From assembly GCF_964204645.1 (NCBI RefSeq), contig NC_134035.1, positions 9,672,501 to 9,736,500 on the forward strand: 64,000 nt of DNA, read 5' to 3'. Shown piece by piece: positions 13,410 through 25,814 of the stretch; positions within the stretch are counted from its first letter, which is position 1; each line of letters starts with the position of its first letter. The stretch comes from Tubulanus polymorphus. Lineage: Eukaryota > Nemertea > Palaeonemertea > Tubulaniformes > Tubulanidae. The notes beneath the pieces are model-generated. The model saw only the letters and a program-made list of their open reading frames with translations. It was not told the DNA's origin and ran no database searches. A program made the translations under genes and the position numbers.

Positions 13410-13518
13410 TATATCACCTGTCTTGTGGAACCAACTTCCCTTTAGTATCAGAGATAGTCCATCGCTTCAATGTCTTAAGAAGAATATGAAAACTTACTTT
13501 TTTAAGGAGTATTTATAA
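13410..13518 (+). pseudogene. LINE ORF2 C-terminal remnant
   Basis: One frame reads LWNQLPFSIRDSPSLQCLKK, then a short YFF-type tail, and a TAA at 13516-13518. The pattern 'W-N-x-L-P-x-x-I-R ... S-L-x-x-F/L-K-x-x-L/M-K-x-Y' is typical of the extreme C-terminus of CR1/Jockey-like non-LTR reverse transcriptases. A stop lies just upstream in the same frame, so only a 5'-truncated remnant is left, as expected for LINE insertions. The identity rests on pattern recall alone; the subfamily cannot be told. Confidence 0.6.
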
Positions 13519-14455
13519 CTGCAATTAATCTCAGCCACGTGTAAATTTTTTTCAAGTGTTTTGAATTACTATTTTGTTGATTACAGTTTGTAGGAGTGTG
13601 CTAGATAGTGAATTATTATCATATTATTGTTACTATTATCAATGAGAATTTCGAAACTTCCTCTGCGATAAAAAAAACTTTTTAAATCGTTGCACTTGGG
13701 ATGAATTCCGTAGGGCGTGTTCAAATATCAAAACCTTTCGCACACCAGAGCCAATATCTTCATGATATTACGCTTCATCTGCTATTTGCTGTATTTGTTA
13801 GCGAAGAAACGAAAGCCACAATCAATCATTTATGATAAATGTTGATATCATTTATCACCATAGATTGACTTACTGTGCTTCGGAATATTTCTTATGTACC
13901 ACACAACATTTATCATTACCAGACTATCAGTATAGCCCTATTATCTTGCTACATTTTTCTTCATTATCTATTATTTTTGTATGAATTTATGTTACATCTT
14001 AATGAAACTGAGGTGTTAACATTAAAATTTTAAGGCCCCTACATACGGGCCAGATCTATAGATAGATTGGATCCAATTCGGTGCGTTTGCTTCTAAACTG
14101 ATTCAATGAAATGCTGAAAAAGATCAGTATTTAAGAACTAAATATACATTAATAAAAAGCATCGTAGTGAAAGTTCAAAAAGTTTATCTGGCATATTTAA
14201 CTTAAAGCTGTGACTATAAAATGCGTCTTTTGAAATTTCCATATTTCAGTACCGTCTAAGTATTCTTGAACAAAATGTCAGGTTGACAGAGAACGTTATC
14301 ATTTTCGTTATTCAAGGTCGGTTTCAAAATTACCCAGGCGTAATGCCGCGCACGTCAGCTGAGATTTCAGACGATTCGCGAAATTTCGCTGGAGTCCTCG
14401 TTACGTCGTTAACGTGTTGCGATTCCATCATCATTTGACGAGATTGAATTTTTAC

Positions 14456-14584
14456 CTGAACTCGCCGGGGTCTACTTAACGCGCCTCGTAACGCGTCCCA
14501 GTGGTATTTAGGTGCCACGACTCGAGAAATGTCACCAGACACCGTGACCCAAATTTCAGTCGCCAGGTTTACCGTCAGACGATT
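14456..14584 (-). CDS. Possible exon, 43 codons (weak)
   Basis: On the minus strand CTGCTAG|AATCGT opens a frame of exactly 43 codons (phase 0 to 0) ending GTTCAG|GTAAAA. It contains a segment reading IWVTVSGDISRVVAPKYHW. The residue mix looks protein-like and third positions are GC-rich compared with the flanks. The acceptor's polypyrimidine tract is poor and no neighbouring exon was identified. It could belong with the signal-anchor exon at 16,444-16,531 on the same strand, but nothing proves that. Confidence 0.22.
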
Positions 14585-15629
14585 CTAGCAGTTTTCCATT
14601 CGTAAAATCGGTAAAATTTGAAAATCTGATTTGTAGTGAATTCTCCGCGCTAACGAACCGACATAATGACAGCGCGAGACCGGGGACAAAATTTCTGACA
14701 GTCTTTTACGTAAAACTTATGGAAAAGACGACTGTCGACTTAAAGCCCAAAAACGCACGCGACGCGGAAACACGGAAACAGGGGGCGGAAACGTGTTTCC
14801 GAAATTGGTTTCCATACACAAGCGACTGTCTGAAATAAAATGAAGTAAAACCACAATGTAATGGAAAAAATTCTATTACGGCCCTTTTTCAAAAAGTGTT
14901 TTTGAAAATTGTCCATAGAATTCGGTCGGAATGTCAAATTCTCATTTAGTTTTCTCATTATATTGTGGGCGTTTCACTTCATGTTTCCGACCATTTCCCC
15001 GCTTCGTCTGCATCGGGTTTATCAACACTTCGGTTTTTCGTGTATACGCATCGGGTGATACCGCTACCTAAAAATTCCGGGGAAAAGTCTAAACGCAAAC
15101 TTGATCGTCTCTCCAACTCGACGACGATGACGGAGGATGTAGTTGTCGGAGACTCAATTTGTAGCCGGCGTTCGCTACAAATCGGACTAATTATCGAGAT
15201 GGCACGTCGTCTGACCATTTTTCGCTCGCAATTACCGAGTGTTTATGTACATCACGAGGCAGCGAATTTCCAGGCACGTTCGTCGCACCGTGTACAAGAA
15301 TGATCACTCGCGCCGAGAGTGGATGTCTACCGCAAATTACTGCTATTATAGTCCACCGTATCATGGCTACCGCCTCGAATGTTGATGATTATACCCCGAA
15401 AAACCTTCTCGATATTCCTGTTCGTCGTTATTAAGTTAAAGATAGCGCCTGTACCGTCTACGCATAACATTTATTCGATGGCGTTGTTCTCTGACTCAGT
15501 CATTATTCATATGTACTGTGCATATAACATGCTGCCAAAATTATGGTTTTTACACACAACCAATGTAGCGGAAACCCTAAATGGACGGAGGCCACTGGTA
15601 GTATACATATTTAAAACAACCAGACTAAG

Positions 15630-15850
15630 TATAGAGAATCCCACAATAACAACGTAAAAAATTATACAAAGATGATTCCCTGAAGATGATTCCCTGAGCT
15701 AGTGTAGTTTTGTTCGACGTTTCGACTCTATTTTGAGTCATCTTCAGTAAGAATATAGTCGAAAAACGTCTAATAAACTACAAGCACAACGAAACATTTT
15801 CAGACGTATTATTATCTTTGACGTCGTTATTATTGTGGGATTCTCTGTCT
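15630..15850. mobile_element. Palindromic MITE with 'tagagaatcccacaataa' ends
   Basis: The left end TATAGAGAATCCCACAATAA is mirrored by 'ttattattgtgggattctctg' at the right end. The interior carries the hairpin motif CGACTCTATTTTGAGTC next to CATCTTCAG. Related ends occur at 54,071-54,212, 55,505-55,540, 55,822-55,850 and 59,727-59,918, so it belongs to a dispersed family. Confidence 0.55.
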
Positions 15851-16443
15851 CTTCACAACAGGGATATAGTGTTTTATCAATGGTAACCAGACAAGGTAAA
15901 CTGTATGATCGAAATATTCTCGATCCTCGATCAACTTGTCTTCAAAAATAATTTTAGGGGAAGAGGCCATTAGTGTAATTAAACAATCCGTCACTATCAG
16001 GATCCGTATGAAAACAAATATAAGACATCTTGATTAACAGCGAGGGCCCGTTAGGGAAATAAGCCAATTTCCTTTAAAAAAGTAGGCTTCAGTTTCTCGT
16101 TGGAACTGGTCAAAACAATATATTGCTTGATATCATCGACAATAAATAGTATAATATGAAAATTATTACATAATATTGAGGATCAATAAAGTTATTTTGG
16201 ATTTGTGTTTATCGATAATTGAATTGACCGGGAACCAGTCTAGCCCCGGAATATTGATGACGTAATGAAACTTATCAAAAATAAGATAAGCGTATGAAAC
16301 ATGTTTTATCACAAAATAACTATCTTGAAACGCCAATATTGATGACGTAGTGCACGTCGAATAACGCCTTAAATAACGCGTACTAGGTATCGATGTATAT
16401 AAACATTATCGTAACGATTTTTACGGCGTCAAAAAAAACTCAC

Positions 16444-16531
16444 CGTATACAGAACCGATAATTAGAAGGATAACACGACGATAGCTTATCACGGAGATCT
16501 TCATTCTACACGCGACTCGCTTTCCGGACAT
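16444..16531 (-). CDS. Candidate first coding exon with signal anchor
   Basis: Read on the minus strand, ATG at 16,531 (MSGKRVACR) leads in frame to a second ATG at 16,504 (MKISVISYRRVILLIIGSVY) and stops at a consensus donor, TACG|GTGAGT. A short basic stretch followed by about 11 hydrophobic residues is the usual look of a signal peptide or type II signal anchor. Either ATG could be used; the second gives a more typical signal peptide. The next exon should lie at lower coordinates and was not identified. The function is unknown. Confidence 0.35.
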
Positions 16532-19500
16532 TACGCACAGTTTATCGAGTAAACAGTGGCGGAATGAAGAGTGCGGGACAAATCGAGAATAAAACCGATT
16601 CGCGTGAGTTCATCTCACAATGATTGAATATTTGAGAAAACAAAGAATAGTAGGGTCGCGTATAGTATGATTATTGGGTGCGTAGCAAATAACGAGGATA
16701 AGGTTACGAAAACAATTTGCAAACGGCGATTTTGATTGCGTCAACATTTCCTATATTCGAAATCGACTAATTTTTTTTGACTAATCGACTTAGCGCACAT
16801 CTTTTACAAATAACAAACTGACGAATACGTAAACTATCTGTCCTATCTTTACTTCGGGAGCGATTTCTGCTTTGTTCGGTTACGGATTGTCGAGGTAAAT
16901 TGTGAAATTCACGGATAGTGTGGACGGTGTTGATGAAATATCGTCCAAGATATTCATTTTTAAGAATACAAATTTTTGGATGAGACAAAGAATCGTACAT
17001 AACTATAGCATATGGTATTTATATACTAACAGGCCTATGATAAATTGTTAGATCTTTGCCAGTGAAAGTCCTTTTGTGAATATTTCAAATACTATAAACT
17101 TTAAAAACCTTACATTCACAGTACTTACTATTATATCATCTATGTAAGTTACTTATAGAATTTGGTATCCACATTTCTATAGTTCATGGGCATTCTATAA
17201 AAGGGGCGCGAACATTCAGTTTCTGAACATATCGAATTTGTACACAAATCTATCTATCTTAAAAAACGGCATTATTACGTACATTCACTGGATTAACTAT
17301 ATGATAACATCATTCATTTAGGTTAGTCTAGCGGAATTGGTTACCGGTACAATTTTCTCCGTTTCGAAGGCTTCCTTTAAAAAGGTCACAAACATACAGT
17401 TTCATCTGTGAATATTGAGTTACAAATAATAACGCGGACGAATATCAATGTAGCTATCTTTAAAAAACGGCATATACACTAATAGTATTAACTACATCAT
17501 TCATTAAAATAACCAGTGGAATTGTGTACACAAATTTCTCTATTTTGAGTGCGTTCTATAAAAGGGACGCGGATATTCGGTTTGTGTAAATATTTTGCTG
17601 CCATTTTAATCACCGATATGACCTTATTATTGGTGCGCACAGTCATTGCCGATCAATCGAGAGAGTGTCGCGCGATTAACACGCATCACAGTTTATATTA
17701 CTCGATGGCGCTTGTCTCGTATAATCAAACAAGCCGTTCCGATTAGTATATAAGATTATCGGCAATAAGAAGTGATGATTTAAGCCCGCCCTAATTCTCT
17801 GTCTTCGCTCTTCGAGTGGCAACTAGAGATGATATCGTCGTCACGAATATGCGACTGACGAGCGGATGTGATGACAGGTCAAGGACGCCGTCTGTCAAGT
17901 TCGACGTGACTTCGAAACTTCGTGACACAGTTAAATACGCGTCAATTTCAATATCTGGTTTCGCGTCAGTTTAAAAAAAATGATCCAGTAAAACATAAAG
18001 ATGCATTGTACTTTATGGGTTAACTGATTTATTTGAGATACGAGCTTTCGCTACTAATCCATAATAGCTTCGTCAGATAAATGGGGTAGGCCTAAATCGC
18101 TCATTAAAGCTACTATGCATTTGTAGCGAAAGCTCGTAATCTCGGGGTAATATCATTGGTCGAATAATTACTCCAAGCTCAATAAACTAGTTGAAGTACA
18201 ATAAAGTAACCTATAAATCTGTCTCTACGTGTAACTGATTGAACCCCAGGTTAACACGGCTCATCTACGAATCTTAAGAACCGAACGTCTATTATCGTCT
18301 GGTTTTACGTTTGACAGGTGCGTGAGATGCATCGCCGATTCGAATGAAAACCGTCGCATCGATCACTGTTCAAAATGCAAATAATATTTAAATCAGATTG
18401 TCTGTTTAATTCATTTTAATCAAAAGCGTAAAAATTCTTTTTGAAAAATGCGTCTTCACTCGGCTTGTGACGTTACTTATATGGATCATGGACGTACGTA
18501 TAAGCAGAGAATTAGCGCTGCCGGTCTTTGTTTTTCACGCCCGTGCTTCGATTAGGTAGATATACACATCTATTTTCCAATCGGTATCGAGATATATTGG
18601 ATCGGAACCCGGTGGCGGAAGATTTTCTCAATCCATCCGCAAAAGGGAATCGAAACCTTGCGCCCGCTGATAATCTCTCTCCAGTGCCCTGAAACGAATC
18701 GGATTTTTCCGATTTGCGTTCTCGACGTAGTCTACGCGACATAGAAATAACAATATTTCATTTTCACAAGCGGGAAACAGCCTAAATATACATATATTCA
18801 GTCTCGTCAGATAGCGATTAAAGATAATATTGATACACGATGCATATTTCATTTTCCCCGTCGTTCGAATAAGGCGATGCATTATGCATAATCCACGCAC
18901 AGTCTCGCTTCCTTATTTCATTTAATATCGATATGCAATGTGAGAAACGCGCGGCCTTAATTAGATCATTTCGGCCCTGATTCTCGAACCCCGATGTCGT
19001 TAGGCGTTGCTTACACGGCGCGAATAATCGAATTTGTATTTGTTATTATTTTCTTAAGTAACTCGCGTGAAATGCGCCGGAAACGGGCGACTGCTCGCTT
19101 TCGCCCGAGAACGCCCGGTCCGCTGTCGCCCCGAGCTAACTAACGATGTCATAAATTTGCATAATCACATTAATGCAATCTGTTGACGCTGTATGTAAGT
19201 ATATTTATATATATAGTCAAAGCCGGGGAAGTCAGTCGACCATTTATAGCAGTTTCATGACGATTTCTTCGTAATTCTTATATTTCAACTGGGAACTTGA
19301 TGACCTTTGATTGATGTAGCAGTACCAGAATTGAAAACGTTGAGAAAAGGATGAAATGAAAAGATCATCCTCAATATCACCTACGGATGGTAGAGGCCTA
19401 TTGGTAGATAATCATCGGTAATTCGAAAAGAAAACTAAACCGCGCTACTATTGGATAGAATAGATAATGAAATGATGAATGATAAGCAAGCAAAAAGGAC

Positions 19501-20735
19501 ATGTCAGTGGTAGAGACCATTGACAAACCGCCAAGAAAAACCTACCACCATCATTCGAATACATGGATCTAAGAATGAGTATGACATTTCAAGTTTAGAA
19601 CAAGATACTTTTCATTCGGCCTTCATTGACCTAACAAGACAATTTCCTTAAATATGGCGAAATTTATGGACTTGTAGACTTGGGGATGTCACAAAATTGT
19701 ATGTATTTATTTGTTATTTGTCACTTCAAATCAAATTGTTTCTCTTTTTCATTTATTTCTTTTATTGTTGATCCTTTTTCATCTACAATCATGTACTTTT
19801 GATTTGAATTAAATTAATTGGAATTTGATATCTGAACCCTTGGGCTAACCAGTGAAAAGACCAGTAGCTTGGAACCTCTTTGGATTACATGAACCAGCAC
19901 TCTTTGAGCTTCACGGTCTAAAACTAGTTCTTTTACAAATTATCCAACTTAAAGTCAAAGTTTAAACTGAATTGAAAAAAAAGAATGATCTCAGATTAAA
20001 CAAACATGGCTTGCAATCGAAAACCTCGACGAGGACTTATCAGAGACATTACCACGCTTCCTGTGAGTAACTAGAAGTAACGTTTAAGCGTGCTTATCGA
20101 ATACTTATCGGGTACTCGAATGAATATACGGCTTCGCAAGTGTTAACTCGAATTCTCGGTTAATGCGGCGCTATACCCGAATCAATAAGCAACAGTTACA
20201 CAGGCACCTACACCTTCCTACCTAGCGGCTTCTGAAGTACATGTATATAACCAGAAAGTAACTAACTCAGTTGCGGTATAGAATGGCTGGTCGCTAAATC
20301 TGCGAAAGTCTGGACTCAAATCGTTTAGCGGGTGTCTCCTTGCGCGCTCGGCTCAGTGATACGTTTAGATTTTCTTTTGTAATTCGGTCAACTGATCATT
20401 CATAACCATAAATCAAGAATTCGCGCCCGAAAAAAAAATATCCTATTCACATTTTCATCAAATTAATCGCCGCAAAATCGATGGTTGAGTATCTTTTATT
20501 AGGGAACAATTAGCATCATTATTGCTTCGAATATATCGATTGCCTTTGTTCAAATAAAACTTGACATCGTGTTATGATTTCACGAACCTAGTTTTACTAT
20601 CGCTGTACACAGGTTTCCAGCTTCCAGCTCCGGTGGTTGCAACTGACGCCATTTCAAACTCGAGTAAAAATTAGATTTCTAGTTCGATTAATGACAAACT
20701 TCACGTCAACTGTTTTGATAATGCGAATAAACGGG
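16532..20735. other. No supported gene
   Basis: Bases 17,030-17,620 contain several diverged copies of 'ttctataaaagg(g)gcg...acattcagtttctgaacat...tacacaaat(c)tatct', also seen at 8,667-8,727. The open frames at 18,512-18,900 have no recognisable motif. Inverted copies of 'tagcgaaagctcgta' flank 18,040-18,140. Confidence 0.5.
18040..18145. repeat. Inverted repeat around 'agctttcgcta'
   Basis: 'gagatacgagctttcgcta' (18,034-18,052) is mirrored by 'tagcgaaagctcgtaatctc' (18,125-18,144). The left arm, read on the minus strand, carries CTGACGA, a GCTA/TAGC stem and GAAA, one of the hairpin motifs discussed in the findings. Confidence 0.55.
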
Positions 20736-20949
20736 ATTCATTCATTCATTCATTCATTCATTCATTCATTCATTCATTCATTCATTCATTCATTCATTCA
20801 TTCATTCTATTCGTTCATTCATTCATTCATTCATTCATTCATTCATTCTATTCGTTCATTCATTCATTCATTCATTCTATTCGTTCATTCATTCATTCAT
20901 TCATTCATTCATTCATTCGTTCGTTCATTCATTCAATTCGTTCATTCAT
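20736..20949. repeat. (ATTC)n microsatellite with ATTCGTTC interruptions
   Basis: About 50 tetranucleotide units with periodic 'tattcgttc' interruptions that divide it into blocks. The plus-strand open frame of FIHS repeats across it is an artefact. Confidence 0.95.
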
Positions 20950-21079
20950 AAAGATCCTCTAGTATCCGCGCATTCGCGAGTATTTTCTGGAGCGTGCGTA
21001 TCTAGAAGGAAAATAGTTATGAGAGCAAGAATGCGCATACCATAGAAAAGAGTCTGGGCGATATATTTGAAAGACAAGT

Positions 21080-21362
21080 ATAAAGGTTATATGCACCGAC
21101 ACCACACGCGTCACATTGGACGTCAAATGGCCGTTAAATAGTGACTTTCAAACTCAGTTCGCCGCTTGCGCTTAACGGTCATTATGAAACCCTGCGCATA
21201 GAGACCCTGACGAGTGACGTCACTGATAGATAGAAGTGCGTCATAACGTCCGTCAAACGGAAGCGGCTGATTGATGTAAAAAGTCACGGTTGACGGTCAT
21301 GTGACGGACCAATATGACGCGTGCGAATGATCACGTGACGTCGGTGAATAAGGTTATACACG
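21080..21362. mobile_element. MITE-like element, inverted ends of about 55 bp
   Basis: The left end 'ggttatatgcaccgac...cacgcgtcacattgg' and the right end, read in reverse complement ('caccgacgtcacgtg...cacgcgtcatattgg'), match closely with small gaps. The interior is dense in TGACG/CGTCA half sites (for example TGACGTCA at 21,214). A run of CRE-like palindromes in a mobile element is notable, but it arises from the repeat structure. Confidence 0.5.
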
Positions 21363-23117
21363 ATCCAAATGTGAATCGAAAACCCGGGTTGTTGTTGAGT
21401 ACACGTCGAATTATGCAAATTGCAGACGCATTAATCATCCAGTTTAGATTTCTGATTGCCATCGACTAAGACGGGGGGTAATTGTCTAAAGAGATGGATA
21501 GCGCATGAGGATTACTCCAATCCGCTTTATAGAATTACATCTTGATTGGATTTAATTCCGTTTTACATCAATCCGAATTCAATTTGAGCCATTGTGTCGC
21601 CGAGTGCGCGTGCGCGTGTTGAATGCGTCATCGTTACCGCGAGGCGCTGCACAATCTAGACATTCTGAGAATGTCCGAGAAACGAGACCGCACGTGGAGA
21701 ACCTGTGAAAAGTCAATTATTAATCAGTCACACATCTGATTGATTAATTGATAAAAACTTAATTTATCAATAGACGAAATTCTTAACAAAAACTAAGGGT
21801 TGTACTTTGATAACATCGATAGCCTTTTTATTCATTTCAGCTTTTCGACATGACTATTAGATGTTGAAACCTTTTAAATGCAGCAACTTGTTTGTACAGT
21901 AAAATTCGTTTATGACGCCACCGTTGGGACCAGTGTAAAAAACATAGCATTATAACTACTTTGGCAGCGTTATAAAGAATGACATTTTCATTAAATTTGA
22001 GTTAGATTTGGCAAGTTTGTTCTCTGACAAACGTTGGCCATTTTTAAGAGAGTATTGGCATTAAAAAGGATGGCGTTATGACGCACTTTGACTGTATATC
22101 ATTAACGTATGTTAAGGAACGCAAATACGATGTTTCGTTTCTGTGAGCCCGCTAATAACCTGCCGACCTCTGTAGCGTTGAGATTTCACTTTAAGCAACG
22201 TGAAACAGAAGTCCAGAATCTGAAACTGTTCCGCGCTGCTTCAGTTTCCAAACAATCGACACGCTCTAAGTGAAGATTATTAGCGGGAGATCAGTGAACT
22301 GTGGTTGATCCTACATCGGTGTCGGGATATATATCCAATTAAGATTCCTGGCCTAATGTTTTCGGTAAATATCGAGATCAACGAAGAACGCGAACCACTC
22401 AGTAATGGGTTGTTTATTTTCTCGTCTTGTAAACACACGCAGCCACCGAGTGAATGCCTTCGGGCAACGTCTCAGATAGAAATCAATCGCCAACCGATTT
22501 TGAAAGCAAGAGCAAAAAAAAAACGAGCCGGTATCATAAGTAAAACGGAACGACATCATTTCACTAATCGAAGGCAACGAGGAGTTTAAAATATTTGTTC
22601 AATTTTAAAGTGATAGATTCATTTATGAAATGATATGTGAACGAATAAGTATCGTTTCGGCTAACGAAGACTTCTTTTCCGGACAGTCGGTCAAAAATGC
22701 GCCATACTTGAACTTTGCGCTCACTCTCCATCGATGATCATAACCTGTTTCGGTTTGATGTTTTTTTTTGCGAGCAAATAAATCAGCTCATAAGTTCAGT
22801 CGTGCTACGATAGTAGGACGTGTAGTATCATACTTTTTATATTGTGACCAGTACATATTTCGTTGCCTAAATGATCGAAAGGAAGAAGTTCCGACGGGCC
22901 GTGACATCCGATCTCGCCACTACAAAAATCATCAAACACGATCTGAAACGCTCCTTCTTTTAATTGGATTTCTCTTCCTAGTTCGTTTACAGAGAGGATG
23001 GTCTCCGTGCAAAGGGCTGCTCCGCACTCAATCGGAGAGCTCGATTGTGTAAACAGTTCCCAAAGACGCGAAAACACTCGGCGGGTTATAAACTGCTTTT
23101 TCCGTTTCTGTTTTTAG

Positions 23118-23195
23118 GTGTAAAGTTTCCCATTATCGCTCTTGCCATTAGCGCCGAAATAACGCGGAAGCCCGGACCCAGTTCAACAGTTGCGA
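23118..23195 (+). CDS. Candidate isolated internal exon (78 nt)
   Basis: An excellent acceptor (a pyrimidine-rich tract ending GTTTCTGTTTTTAG) and a consensus donor (GCGA|GTAAGT) bound 78 bases open in one frame, encoding VKFPIIALAISAEITRKPGP and a few further residues. The phase is 1 to 1. No flanking exons were recognised on the plus strand, and the residues match no family I know. Splice-site quality is the only evidence. Confidence 0.3.
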
Positions 23196-24142
23196 GTAAG
23201 TTGACTGAGAGTAGAATTTAGTTCATTTACAATGAAATGTAGCCCTCGAATTCTAACCGAGATTTATGAAACCGAGACCTTGATCAAAAGTTGGTTTGAC
23301 TTAATCAGTGGATAGCTGACACAGTGACATATAGTCGACTAGGGCAAAGTGACAATTGCAAATTCACCGGTTATCTTTAACCAACTTTTTAGCAACAGGT
23401 CCCTGACAGTTCGACAGTTATGAATTAGATTTGACACTAGAGTTAAAACATTGAATATAATTCGATTTTACCTCTCGAACTCACAACTGTGGAACTGGGC
23501 TGTTTAGTAGGTTAAACACTCTGGACTATAGAAACTAATGATAAATCAAATACGCTAATTTTCTAAGATGTATAAATATCGGGAGGAAAATTCGTTAGTG
23601 AATTATTAAGCACTATTTTTTGCGGTTGGAGGAAAGTGGTCATCAATCAATAGTAAATCGGAGCAGACGTCATCTTGTAGAACACGATGCACGTGACTGG
23701 TAATAAACCCAGCGAATATTCCGCTGATCGGTCGGTACCCGACATGCCTACCTCGGATTTTTCCGCCTATAAGTGTATTCAAACCGGAATTTTTTCATTG
23801 CAAAATATCCGATTTCGCGTTTTATTTGCCAGCTATTTCTCCGCAAAATCAAAGGATTATTGGTAAAAGGGCTGGATTGTCGAAAGTGAAGTTTTTTAGT
23901 TAGTATCTTATATATATATATAGTTATTTCTATATGTGAGCGACTATTTCCTTGTTCTGGCATGTTCTGGCATTTTGCACGGCATTTCCATCCAGAGTTT
24001 GAAATCAAAACGAATATTCGAGTAGTGGCTTCGTACATATTTTGCATCCTACGGTGAGGTTACAGCGTAAAGTACAAGAAATCAATCTTCGCGATCGGAT
24101 CGCCGCCTAAGATTCCGTAATGGTCATTTGTCCGCTTCGTTG

Positions 24143-24179
24143 GAAGCGTAGAAATTTGAAAAGGTAATTTCTACGCTTC
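24143..24179. repeat. Perfect hairpin, 14-bp stem, 9-nt loop
   Basis: GAAGCGTAGAAATT and AATTTCTACGCTTC flank a TGAAAAGGT loop. No open frame or promoter is nearby that would give it a known role. Confidence 0.7.
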
Positions 24180-24610
24180 GGCGATTGTCGTCATTAGGTT
24201 ATCCATCACCCTTCGAAAAATGTGATTTATTACTAGCCACGGTACGGCGAAGTTTGTGAACGCGCGAAATGGATGATTTTGATTTTGACTGTCCGTGAGC
24301 ACTCTCTAATAACGTCTATATTGTTCGCATGTCAAAAAAGGTGGTAAAATTGAAATCGAATGAACAAAAAAGATCACCAATATACTGTATGTCATATGAA
24401 AATTACTTGCCAAAATTATTTCTACAGACAACATTGCGACGGCATATGTGGAATCCTCGATTGCCACAGTAGCACCAACCGCCTGACACGACTGTATGAC
24501 AGCGCCCAAACGAGTATGATGAGCTGTCGGCTTTGTTCGAGTTTACCAAATTAATTCCGATAAATGAGAAATGTACGATTGTTGTAAATTATTTTAAAAA
24601 ATATATGAGA

Positions 24611-24659
24611 AATAAATATATATTTTTTTCGTTCGAACGAAAAAAAATATATTTATTTT
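24611..24659. repeat. AT-rich palindrome centred on GTTCGAAC
   Basis: AAATAAATATAT(A)TTTTTTTCGTTCG is followed by its near-exact reverse complement with no loop. It probably belongs with the inverted AAAGGTCGATAG(G/A)TCGAA pair that follows as parts of one AT-rich hairpin element. Confidence 0.6.
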
Positions 24660-24756
24660 TCACCATGTCCCCTCCGAGGCTCCGTAGAAATTGAACTGAA
24701 AACCATTAAAATTATCACTGTTATGCAAGTAATAAGGAATATGGGCTTTCAAATTA

Positions 24757-24910
24757 AAGGTCGATAGGTCGAAATTAAATTTGCAGATTAAAAAATTTTG
24801 ATTTGTTATGAAATAAGATTAAATCGAACCTACGAAGTGGGCCTACAAATTTAGATTTAGCTTTCTTTATTATTCAAACATTTGAAATTTGGTTCGATCT
24901 ATCGACCTTT
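24757..24910. repeat. Inverted repeat 'aaaggtcgataggtcgaa'
   Basis: The 18-base arm at the left is repeated in inverted orientation at about 24,892-24,910 (TTCGATCTATCGACCTTT), one mismatch. The AT-rich interior has no open frame. Likely a MITE. Confidence 0.5.
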
Positions 24911-25632
24911 GATCTGAGAGTCTATATTCCCCGGCAGTGACAATTCTTCGATTGAATTAACACGCATCATTTGCTAAAATAAGTCTATTCACGCGCATAT
25001 AGACACTAATCACAATAATTGCGTCTATCCTTCGCGATTTTGATTAAACCAACACAAACCATTTGCTTTAGAAATATATAGATAAGCAGGGGCGGATCCA
25101 GGGACCACTGTCGAGGGTAGCGGCAACTTGGAAGGGCATCTTTAAAATAAAAGGGCATTCTGAAATTTTGAAAATCTGTTTTGCTGTAATTTCCAAGCAA
25201 TTAAAGCCCTGTCGCGAAGTGCTTTCTAATGGCGAATTAACTGCATTGAGATGTAGTTTTCGTGTAGACCAAAATCTTCAAGAATTATGTGCTTTTTGTT
25301 AGTAAAATTATCTACCTCGTCTTTAAAAAAAGATTAAAAAAGGCACGAGATTTTCGCGACGGTAGCCCGTGCCTACAGTGCCATCTGAATCCGTGCCTGG
25401 TAATTTATTTACGCAATTATGAGAATAGGATACATCACTAAGTTAAAAATGAGACCGCGGGAAATTATTGCGGCCAGACTGCATTTCATACGAGTGGCCG
25501 GGGCCGGGCCCGCAGCCGCGGCCGGCTTTTATACCCCACCATTGGAGCATTCCAACATCGCGCACTTTAATATTGCATTCCGGAGATTTCGCATGGGAAT
25601 TGGCGTACCGCGACGAGTTACATATGAACTTG

Positions 25633-25668
25633 ACATGTAGCAGCTGACACCGAGTAGCTCCCACACTG
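25633..25668 (+). repeat. Left terminal motif of the possible 21-kb KDZ-type element
   Basis: CATGTAGCAGCTGACACC followed by GAGTAGCTCCCACAC matches, in inverted orientation and with only two differences in 33 bases, the motif at about 46,885-46,917 and again in the second copy near 47,001-47,033. The two positions bracket the KDZ-type gene. No target-site duplication could be found at the presumed ends, so the terminal-repeat reading is an inference. The alternative is two copies of a short dispersed repeat. Confidence 0.45.
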
Positions 25669-25814
25669 TGCGCGTAGCACACAATCCGGAGCACTCCTGC
25701 TGGGAAACATATCAGTCATGTGATTTCACAAAATGGTGGCAGTCCGGATTAGTAGTTGATCCGGCACGACAGTAGTTGATAAGTTTGGTTAAATAAAGAT
25801 GTCATCTTTTTACC

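Larger units (their letters stand above)
13519..16443. other. No supported gene; two weak exon candidates and one MITE
   Basis: Bases 14,330-15,310 are richer in CpG than their surroundings and hold open frames on both strands, but none could be tied to a family. See the candidate exon at 14,456-14,584 and the hairpin element at 15,630-15,850. Confidence 0.45.
20952..25632. other. No supported gene; hairpin elements and one exon candidate
   Basis: Contains the inverted repeat at 21,080-21,362, the candidate exon 23,118-23,195, a hairpin family member near 23,284-23,406, the 'ctcacaactgtggaactggg' motif at 23,480 and hairpins at 24,143-24,179, 24,611-24,659 and 24,757-24,910. No protein family was recognised. 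Confidence 0.5.

Noticed and set aside
20637-20951. 104-codon FIHS-repeat open frame
   Set aside because: Simple translation of an ATTC microsatellite.
21200-21345. CRE-type enhancer cluster (TGACGTCA and half sites)
   Set aside because: The sites are spread symmetrically by the inverted repeat in which they lie, and no gene start is nearby.
22305-22589. Overlapping frames on both strands (94 and 74 codons)
   Set aside because: Neither shows a motif or splice sites; they mirror each other by composition.
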